A stretch of 8,430 nucleotides of DNA from the NCBI GenBank assembly GCA_937884235.1, contig CALGBT010000010.1, positions 1 through 8,430 on the forward strand, written 5' to 3'. The notes under the pieces are model-generated. The model had not been told where the DNA came from. It did no database searches and saw only the letters and a list, made by a program, of their open reading frames with translations. The first letter of the stretch is position 1. Every line of letters starts with the position of its first letter. Origin of the DNA: an uncultured Pseudomonadota bacterium. Its GTDB lineage: Bacteria; Myxococcota_A; UBA9042; CAIXZC01. Below are positions 1 to 4,939 of the stretch, piece by piece. The translations under genes and the position numbers were made by a program.

Positions 1-432
1 GCGGCATTGCTCCAGCGCCGGAAACAGCGGAACTGGCTGGTATACTCCGGGATGTCTGGACCCCGAATCGCGCCGGACTACAGTGGGGATGAACTCCACT
101 TTACCCAAAGTCCAGCCATCGTCGGTGCGCTGAAAACAGACCCGGTCGATGCCCCCCAGGCGTGCTGTGTAGGACTTGCCAGCATGCTGAAAGTTGCCCA
201 GGAAATAGCGCACGTAGGCAGAACTGGTGACATCCCCTCTGGGGAGTATCTCTGCGGGTCCCAGAGTACGGGAATGATTGCCAATTACGGCGTTGGCACC
301 AGCCCGGGCGAGGGCGTGGCTGTTGGCCACGTTCAAGCGGTCGAAACCGGCATCCACGAGGGCATCGAGGTAGGCATCGGGGGCGGGGACCGCTGGCCCC
401 TGGAGAAACCAGGACACTTCCCAGCCAGCCAT
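1..432 (-). CDS. CapA-like (PGA_cap metallophosphatase family) protein, 3'-partial, possibly a decayed remnant
   Basis: An open frame of 144 codons starts at an ATG (432-430) and runs off the left edge without a stop. Third positions are strongly G/C, as in a real gene. Residues 27-41 (VDAGFDRLNVANSHA) resemble the N-terminal 'AGFD.vslANNHa' block of CapA/PGA_cap proteins. Residues 42-64 (core ARAGANAVIGNHSR, then GPAEIL) and YFLGNF at 76-81 resemble the C-terminal 'aGAdvVIGhHpHvlqpiE...YSLGNF' block. In a normal CapA these blocks are more than 100 residues apart, with a SLHWG motif between; here they adjoin. The first family motifs (GD, NLE) are also absent and the GHHPH motif is altered to GNHSR. 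It therefore looks like a shortened or decayed copy rather than a working enzyme, though the frame is intact as far as visible. It lies 17 bases after the MopE-like gene, with only a weak GAGG 15 bases upstream of the ATG. The family match is by eye; a divergent unrelated protein is possible. Confidence 0.55.
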   Translation of the reverse strand, partial: MAGWEVSWFLQGPAVPAPDAYLDALVDAGFDRLNVANSHALARAGANAVIGNHSRTLGPAEILPRGDVTSSAYVRYFLGNFQHAGKSYTARLGGIDRVCFQRTDDGWTLGKVEFIPTVVRRDSGSRHPGVYQPVPLFPALEQCR

Positions 433-449
433 GTTCAAAATGGTCAACC

Positions 450-3400
450 TCAGTTCAGGTAGAGAGCTTGCATGGAATCGACGAAGACCCACTTGTTGGC
501 AGCAGACCCGCCGGTGTTGCAGACGTTACCGGATTGGCCGTTGTCATAGAGAATCAGGGTGTGGGTCCCCTTGTTGAGATGAACGGAGTTGAATACCGTC
601 ATCCATTGTCCCTGGTAGCTGTTGGCCGACATATAGCCGGAAAGCTGTCCCGACTCACCTGACCGGACCAGGCCGTAGCGGGTGCTGTTGGCGTAGCGGT
701 CGGCCGGATTCTTGCCGCTGTAGGTGCAAACATAGCCCGTGGCCGGTACCTTCGCCTGGACCTTGTAGTTCCCGGCGGTGCCCACGTAAAATGACCAGCG
801 GGCGTTGTAACCCTGGTAGTTGGTCAGGTCACCGGTGGACGGAAAACCGCAACTGGAAACCCATGTGAACGGGATGCAAATGCCGTTGGCGCAGGTGCCG
901 TTATGCCAGGCCGCCCCGCCGGCACTGCTGCAGCCACCCGAGACTGAGGAGGTCTGGTTCTTGTAGTAGAGCTTGGCCGAACTGGCGTTGACCAGGACAT
1001 CGCATTGCCCGCCGGAACACGGGTTGGAGATGCAACTACCGTTGCTGCAGCCAAAGGGGCAGGAGCTCTTGCAATAGGCAGTGCTGCCGCTTTCGTAACA
1101 AGGCTCGCTGGCGGAGCAGGTGTCGATGGTACTCCAACTGTTCTCCCATTTTAAGTTGCTGGTGCCACAGCTTGAGCTGCTGCCGGTGCAGTATTGATAG
1201 CTGCTGCGCTTCTGGGCACTGCCGCCACAATTGTTGTTGGCGGTGCACTGGTAGTCGGTGTCGTAGGGCGAGTTATTGCATTTGTAGCTGGCGGAGCGGT
1301 AGTTGCAACCATCGCAGCAAGTCCCCGAAGTGCACTCCGGCTGCTGCGCGCTGCAGTTGGACCACTGTCCCCAGTTGCAGGTCTGGGTGCCTGAGTAACA
1401 GCTGTTGGAGCAACTCTTGGTGAAACCGTCCACCTGGCCATTGCAGTCGTCGTCTTCACTGTTGCAGGATTCTGACTGCGGCCAGTTCTGTTGCACGCAC
1501 TGGAAGCTGTTCCCTGAACATTCCATCTTGCCATTGGCGCAGGGCCCTTGCTTGCCGGGAACGCTGCAGTTGTTCCCAATCCCCGAGACGTTGTCCACCT
1601 GGCCGTCGCAGTTGTTGTCCTTGTAGTCGCAGATCTCCTGCTGCCCGAACTCGGTTTGCTGACATTGCGGGGAACCGTTCTGGCAATGCAGGGTGCCGCT
1701 GGCACAGATTCCCTGCTGTCCCGGGACTTGGCAGGAGGCGCCACCGCCCGGGTCGTTTTCATCGACGGACCCGTTGCAGTTGTTGTCCTTGCCGTCGCAT
1801 TGCTCAACAGTGCCGAAGTTCGTCTGCTGGCACTGAAGTGACCCGGCGACGCAATTGAGCGTCCCCTGAGCGCACTCGCCCAGTACTCCCTGCACCTGGC
1901 AGTTGCCACCGCCACCGGGATTGCCCTCGTCGGCCTGACCGTTGCAGTTGTTGTCAATGCCGTCACATGTTTCTGATGACTGGCCCTGGAAGGGGTCACA
2001 GTTCTGGGGAGTCCCGTTGATACAGTTGGCAACCGTGTGCTGGCAAGGGCCCTGACCACAGGTCGTCTCACCCAACGCCTCGTCGCTTTGCTGATTGCAG
2101 TTGTTGTCGATGCCGTCGCAAACTTCTGCCGCACCCGGGTTGGCAACGGGGGAGTTGTCGTTGCAGTCACCGCCTTGCGGGGCATAGCCGTCGGGGGCAG
2201 CGCAGGCCTGAGTGACCGACGTATCGACCCCCCAACCATCCTTGTCGAGGTCCTGATAGAAGGTCTTCTTGGTCCCTTCGTCGACAGCTCCGTCACAGTT
2301 GTCGTCCACCCCGTTGCAAATCTCCACCGGCGCCGGCGTACATTCAATGACGCAAACCTGCTGGAACTGACAGGTGTCGTAGTTCATGCAAGACTTCGTC
2401 TGCGGGGCCACGCATGGCTCCCAGACTCCCTGGTCACAGAGCGACGTGCCATCTTCGCAGCCCAGGTTACAACTCTCGACGATGAGGTCGGCAACCCCGT
2501 CGCAGTCGTTGTCTTTGCCGTCACAGACCTCTTCGGAACCCGGTTTGATATCTTCGTCAGAATCGTCGCAGTCGAGATTGTTGGATGAGTATCCATCCTC
2601 CGCCACGCATACGGCGACGGAAATGTCGGGGTCGCCGTAGCCGTCCTTGTCATTGTCCAGATAGAGCGTCTTGAGCAATCCTTCGTCGGTCTCGCCATCG
2701 CAGTTGTTGTCGAGGCCGTCGCAGATCTCCTGCTGGGCCCCCAGTAGGGGGTCGCAGTCGATGGGCTGACCGTTCTCGCAGCCCGCTACGGTATGGGCGC
2801 AAATGCCCAGACCGCAATCGATAGCCCCGATATCTTCGTCGATTTTGCCGTCGCAATCCTCGTCCAGACCATTGCAAGTCTCAGTGGGTTTGGGTGGGCA
2901 GGCTTCGCACGTCACGTAGGGCTGGCAGGTGACGTAGTCCAGGCAGGAGTTCTGCTGCGGGGCATCGCATTCCTGCAATTCGCCGGCAACGCAGAGGATG
3001 AAGCCGGCCCCGCAATCGGTGCTGCACTGCTGGCTTGTGGCCGCACCGTCGACAATACCGTTGCAGTCGTTGTCCTTGCCGTCGCAGACCTCGAGCATGC
3101 CGGGATTCACCTGCGCGTCGGCATCGTTGCAGTCGCCCATGATCTGTACGGTGTGGTCGTTGTTGGGGCCGCACTGCAGGGCCGCAATCAAGCTGTTGCC
3201 GTAGCCGTCCCCGTCGCCATCCTTGTAATACTTCTCGGTGCCAGCGATGCCGTTGGGGTCGGTGATACCGTTGCAGTCGTTGTCCAGGCCGTCGCAGACT
3301 TCCAGCGCACCAGGATGGACCTCCTCATGTTCGTCGTCGCAGTCGCCGGCAGTGATGGCCGAGTATTCTTCATTGGGCTCGCAGAGGCAAGCGACCGTGC

Positions 3401-4439
3401 CCATGACACCATACTTGTCGCCGTCCAGGTCCTGGTAGTAGGCGGTACAGCCATCCGCATTCTTCTCATCAATGAGGCCGTCGCAATCGTTATCGATGCC
3501 GTCACATTCTTCGGGCGAACCCTCGCCGCTGCCGACGCAGAGCACTTCGCCGTCGAGGCAAGTGAGCACACCGGTGCCGCAGGCGCCGATCCCTTCGGCA
3601 ACGCAACTCGAACCGCCGCCGGGGTTGCCTTCGTCCACCTGGCCGTCGCAGTCGTTGTCGAGGCCGTCACAGGATTCCACTGCAGCAGTGGCGGCATCAC
3701 ATTCGGACAACCCTTCCGCACTGCACTGCCGCTGGCCCTCGCAAACTCCAATCTCGTTCTCCAGGAGGCAGGGCGTCGAGAGCTGTTCCAGGATGGCGAC
3801 CTTGTCACATTCGCAAGCCCCGTTCTGGGGGACACAGAAGGTCTTGTCCGAGTCCCGCCAGTCGGCAGGAACGCAGGCGTAGCCAGCAGGGCAGGGGACT
3901 TTGTCAGTACAGGGAGTACTGCAGAACATGCCCACGAAAGGTGAGACCGGTCGGCAAAGGGCCCCCGGCTGAAAACCGAAGGCCTGGCATTCGTCATGCT
4001 CAGAACAGGGGCGGCAGAGAGTGATGTGGTCAGGGATGCAGGCGTAAACCAGGTCCGGGCCCCCGGGCATTTCACGACAAGACCACCCCTCCGGGCAATC
4101 CTCGATACAGGACATGGAGCACATCTTACCATCGCTGGTCAACACGCACATGCCGGAGTCACAGTCTTCATTGGATTCGCAGGGCTGCCCGCTCCAGGTC
4201 TCGGCAATGGTGGTCTCTTTGCCACCATCGCCAGTCAACAGGTCCAGAGGCCACACTTCAGTGGCGATATCGGTGACCGGAAAGACCGTCTCGACACCGG
4301 GTCCCAGGTCCGGCAGGTCGTCCCCCCCGACGGGAGTCGAACCTGTCCCACAAGCCCCCAGCACTATCAGCGGCATGACGACCACAGCAATCAGCACAGC
4401 TTTGCGCACAAAACGCAGCTTCAGGGAACCGGTAACCAT
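450..4439 (-). CDS. MopE-like Cys-rich surface lipoprotein with 13 putative metal-binding motifs
   Basis: This is a 1329-residue exported protein. Residues 1-30 form a lipoprotein signal peptide: basic start (KLRFVRK), hydrophobic core, lipobox LGAC with Cys30 as the lipid site. Gly at +2 gives no inner-membrane retention signal, so outer-membrane or surface location is likely. Residues ~85-210 are Cys-rich modules of the 'C..DC.sg.C...CP.gw.C' kind. Residues ~255-1006 hold 13 copies of CDGxDNxCxGxxDE, the motif of the copper-associated MopE family, joined by four classes of Cys- or Asp-rich linker. Residues ~1007-1150 are further Cys/Ser/Asn-rich sequence. Residues ~1150-1329 look like a golvesin/Xly-type beta-sandwich (AGNYKVQAKVPA, then GQWMTVFNSVHLNKGTHTL and VFVDSMQAL), a fold often suspected of carbohydrate binding. 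The ATG at 4439 is chosen because GGAGGA lies 6 bases upstream and the signal peptide starts there. The frame stays open to 4817, but that extension only translates the 9-bp repeats and would bury the signal peptide. The metal bound and the function are unknown; Ca2+ or Cu are inferences from the acidic/Cys motif. Confidence 0.93.
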   Translation of the reverse strand: MVTGSLKLRFVRKAVLIAVVVMPLIVLGACGTGSTPVGGDDLPDLGPGVETVFPVTDIATEVWPLDLLTGDGGKETTIAETWSGQPCESNEDCDSGMCVLTSDGKMCSMSCIEDCPEGWSCREMPGGPDLVYACIPDHITLCRPCSEHDECQAFGFQPGALCRPVSPFVGMFCSTPCTDKVPCPAGYACVPADWRDSDKTFCVPQNGACECDKVAILEQLSTPCLLENEIGVCEGQRQCSAEGLSECDAATAAVESCDGLDNDCDGQVDEGNPGGGSSCVAEGIGACGTGVLTCLDGEVLCVGSGEGSPEECDGIDNDCDGLIDEKNADGCTAYYQDLDGDKYGVMGTVACLCEPNEEYSAITAGDCDDEHEEVHPGALEVCDGLDNDCNGITDPNGIAGTEKYYKDGDGDGYGNSLIAALQCGPNNDHTVQIMGDCNDADAQVNPGMLEVCDGKDNDCNGIVDGAATSQQCSTDCGAGFILCVAGELQECDAPQQNSCLDYVTCQPYVTCEACPPKPTETCNGLDEDCDGKIDEDIGAIDCGLGICAHTVAGCENGQPIDCDPLLGAQQEICDGLDNNCDGETDEGLLKTLYLDNDKDGYGDPDISVAVCVAEDGYSSNNLDCDDSDEDIKPGSEEVCDGKDNDCDGVADLIVESCNLGCEDGTSLCDQGVWEPCVAPQTKSCMNYDTCQFQQVCVIECTPAPVEICNGVDDNCDGAVDEGTKKTFYQDLDKDGWGVDTSVTQACAAPDGYAPQGGDCNDNSPVANPGAAEVCDGIDNNCNQQSDEALGETTCGQGPCQHTVANCINGTPQNCDPFQGQSSETCDGIDNNCNGQADEGNPGGGGNCQVQGVLGECAQGTLNCVAGSLQCQQTNFGTVEQCDGKDNNCNGSVDENDPGGGASCQVPGQQGICASGTLHCQNGSPQCQQTEFGQQEICDYKDNNCDGQVDNVSGIGNNCSVPGKQGPCANGKMECSGNSFQCVQQNWPQSESCNSEDDDCNGQVDGFTKSCSNSCYSGTQTCNWGQWSNCSAQQPECTSGTCCDGCNYRSASYKCNNSPYDTDYQCTANNNCGGSAQKRSSYQYCTGSSSSCGTSNLKWENSWSTIDTCSASEPCYESGSTAYCKSSCPFGCSNGSCISNPCSGGQCDVLVNASSAKLYYKNQTSSVSGGCSSAGGAAWHNGTCANGICIPFTWVSSCGFPSTGDLTNYQGYNARWSFYVGTAGNYKVQAKVPATGYVCTYSGKNPADRYANSTRYGLVRSGESGQLSGYMSANSYQGQWMTVFNSVHLNKGTHTLILYDNGQSGNVCNTGGSAANKWVFVDSMQALYLN
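1422..3677 (-). repeat. MopE-type repeat region: 13 CDGxDNxCxGxxDE motifs and 12 linkers
   Basis: This is a degenerate coding repeat inside the MopE-like gene. Thirteen motifs alternate with twelve linkers of four recognisable classes. Class A is PGGGxxC...G.C..G...C...C. Class B is CGxGxCxHTVxxCxNGxPxxCDP. Class C is a DxDxDGYG segment with a later DCxDxxxxxxPG. Class D is a Cys-rich stretch with APQxxSCxxYxTCQ. Reading from the N terminus the linker order is A, C, C, D, B, C, D, C, B, A, A, A-like. The same DNA words recur: for example the complement of GACAACAACTGCAACGG, or close variants, underlies several DNNCNG motifs. Motifs 12 (CDYKDNNC) and 13 (CNSEDDDC) are the most diverged. The pattern fits growth by internal duplication and shuffling. 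Confidence 0.9.
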
Positions 4440-4445
4440 GGAGTG

Positions 4446-4451
4446 TCCTCC
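4446..4451 (-). promoter_or_regulatory. Ribosome binding site GGAGGA that sets the MopE-like start
   Basis: GGAGGA reads 5'->3' on the minus strand six bases before the ATG at 4439. It lies inside the codons following an in-frame ATG a few residues upstream (MLGGHSM), so that earlier ATG is unlikely to be the start. The call agrees with the lipoprotein signal peptide beginning at 4439. Confidence 0.8.
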
Positions 4452-4557
4452 GAGCATTTCCTTCGAGAGAGTACCATTGGCCGAGTAGATGAGCAATGCG
4501 CAACGAGGGGGAGGCATCCGCGTTGTAACCGTACCCATCATGACATGCTCGGCCAGG

Positions 4558-4612
4558 GTGGTACCCACGGCGGCAGGCGCCGGCGGCGCCGAGCCGTGGG
4601 CCGCGTGGTACC
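4558..4612. repeat. Long GC-rich palindrome flanked by 8-bp direct repeats (GTGGTACC)
   Basis: An outer 8-bp stem, CCCACGGC (4564-4571) with GCCGTGGG (4593-4600), encloses an inner 6-bp stem, GGCGCC (4576-4581) with GGCGCC (4585-4590), closing a 3-base loop. A small asymmetric internal loop separates the stems. Identical GTGGTACC octamers sit at 4558-4565 and 4605-4612. The structure lies about 120 bases before the MopE-like start and would form a strong hairpin in that gene's leader if transcription starts upstream. It may be an RNA structure, a protein binding site, or a tiny palindromic element whose insertion duplicated GTGGTACC. Confidence 0.6.
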
Positions 4613-4621
4613 GGCACTGCC

Positions 4622-4636
4622 GAACTGACGCAGTTC
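4622..4636. promoter_or_regulatory. Perfect dyad GAACTG-3-CAGTTC, candidate operator
   Basis: Two 6-bp half sites in inverted orientation are separated by ACG, about 185 bases upstream of the MopE-like start. The size suits a dimeric repressor or activator site, but no regulator gene is visible and no second copy was found. A 15-base perfect dyad can arise by chance, so the regulatory reading is weak. Confidence 0.25.
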
Positions 4637-4657
4637 TGCTGACTGTGGCGACGGCTT

Positions 4658-4733
4658 GATCGGACGGGGCCTGTTGATCGGACAGATCTGACAGATCGGA
4701 CAGATCTGACGGATCGGACGGCCCCATCGGACG
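4658..4733. repeat. 9-bp tandem repeat GATCKGACR with phased GATC sites
   Basis: Five contiguous 9-bp units occupy 4676-4720: GATCGGACA, GATCTGACA, GATCGGACA, GATCTGACG and GATCGGACG. G and T alternate at the fifth base, giving an 18-bp super-period. A further GATCGGACG lies at 4658-4666, exactly 18 bp before the block, and a degenerate CATCGGACG at 4725-4733. GGGGCC (4666-4671) and GGCCCC (4720-4725) bracket the block as inverted repeats. Because 9 is a multiple of three, the block stays open in most frames and gives spurious peptides such as SDLSDLSD or RSVRSVRSV, which explains the artificial extension of the MopE-like frame. Confidence 0.9.
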
Positions 4734-4887
4734 AGGCGTTAAGAAGGGCCATCGTTGACGGGGCCGGCACGCCAGCAATGCCAACCCCCAGGGCAACCAG
4801 CAACTCTCGCTGGCCATCCATCAGCCCAAAGCGGCCCCAACGCGCTGCGGTCATCCTGCACCAGCGCCCCCCTTTCCCACCGGTCAT

Positions 4888-4912
4888 CCCGCGGCCGGCC
4901 GCCGGCCGGGGG
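4888..4912 (-). terminator. GC-rich hairpin after the SEC-C gene, terminator-like
   Basis: On the minus strand the 25 bases form a 7-bp stem (CGGCCGG with CCGGCCG) closing a CGG loop, extended by a C-C mismatch and three more C-G pairs. It starts 27 bases after the TAA of the SEC-C gene. No T-tract follows, so it is not a classical intrinsic terminator; it may slow polymerase or protect the 3' end of the message. Confidence 0.45.
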
Positions 4913-4939
4913 CGAAATGAGTTTCACAGGCAGGTTTGC

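Larger units (their letters stand above)
4440..4939. other. 500-base intergenic region between the SEC-C gene and the MopE-like gene
   Basis: I find no convincing gene here: open frames on both strands lack a Shine-Dalgarno sequence and change character across the repeats. In the direction of transcription (right to left) it holds a GC-rich hairpin (4912-4888), a 9-bp tandem repeat block (4720-4676), a short dyad (4636-4622), a long palindrome between direct repeats (4612-4558) and the ribosome binding site. The promoter of the MopE-like gene is probably here, but I see no clear -35/-10 pair. The best is a weak TTGCTC-17-TACTCT on the minus strand about 40-70 bases before the start, too poor to call. 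Elsewhere the spacing is tight (17 and 40 bases), so this gap stands out. Confidence 0.7.

Noticed and set aside
7..462. A plus-strand open frame of 151 codons at the left edge.
   Set aside because: It is antisense to the CapA-like frame, has no ribosome binding site, and its sequence resembles no family; the minus-strand frame carries recognisable motifs and coding-like third positions.
1151..2347. A 398-codon minus-strand open frame rich in Thr, Ala and Arg.
   Set aside because: It is the shifted frame of the same repeats and lies wholly inside the MopE-like gene.
2793..3944. A 383-codon plus-strand open frame with repeated AVAVVV.AVAD segments that look like membrane helices.
   Set aside because: These are the reverse complement of the GACAACGACTGCGAC codons of the metal-binding motifs; the repetition and hydrophobicity follow from that and no start signal is seen.
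4500..4560. A sigma-70-like promoter, TTGCTC-17-TACTCT, upstream of the MopE-like start.
   Set aside because: Only 4/6 and 3/6 consensus matches, no extended -10, and such pairs are common by chance in this base composition.
4676..4720. The tandem array as a CRISPR array.
   Set aside because: Units are 9 bp and contiguous with no unique spacers, and there are no cas genes.
4739..4927. A possible 62-residue small protein just after the SEC-C gene on the minus strand.
   Set aside because: It begins with GTG without a Shine-Dalgarno sequence, spans the GC hairpin and resembles nothing; it is likely chance.
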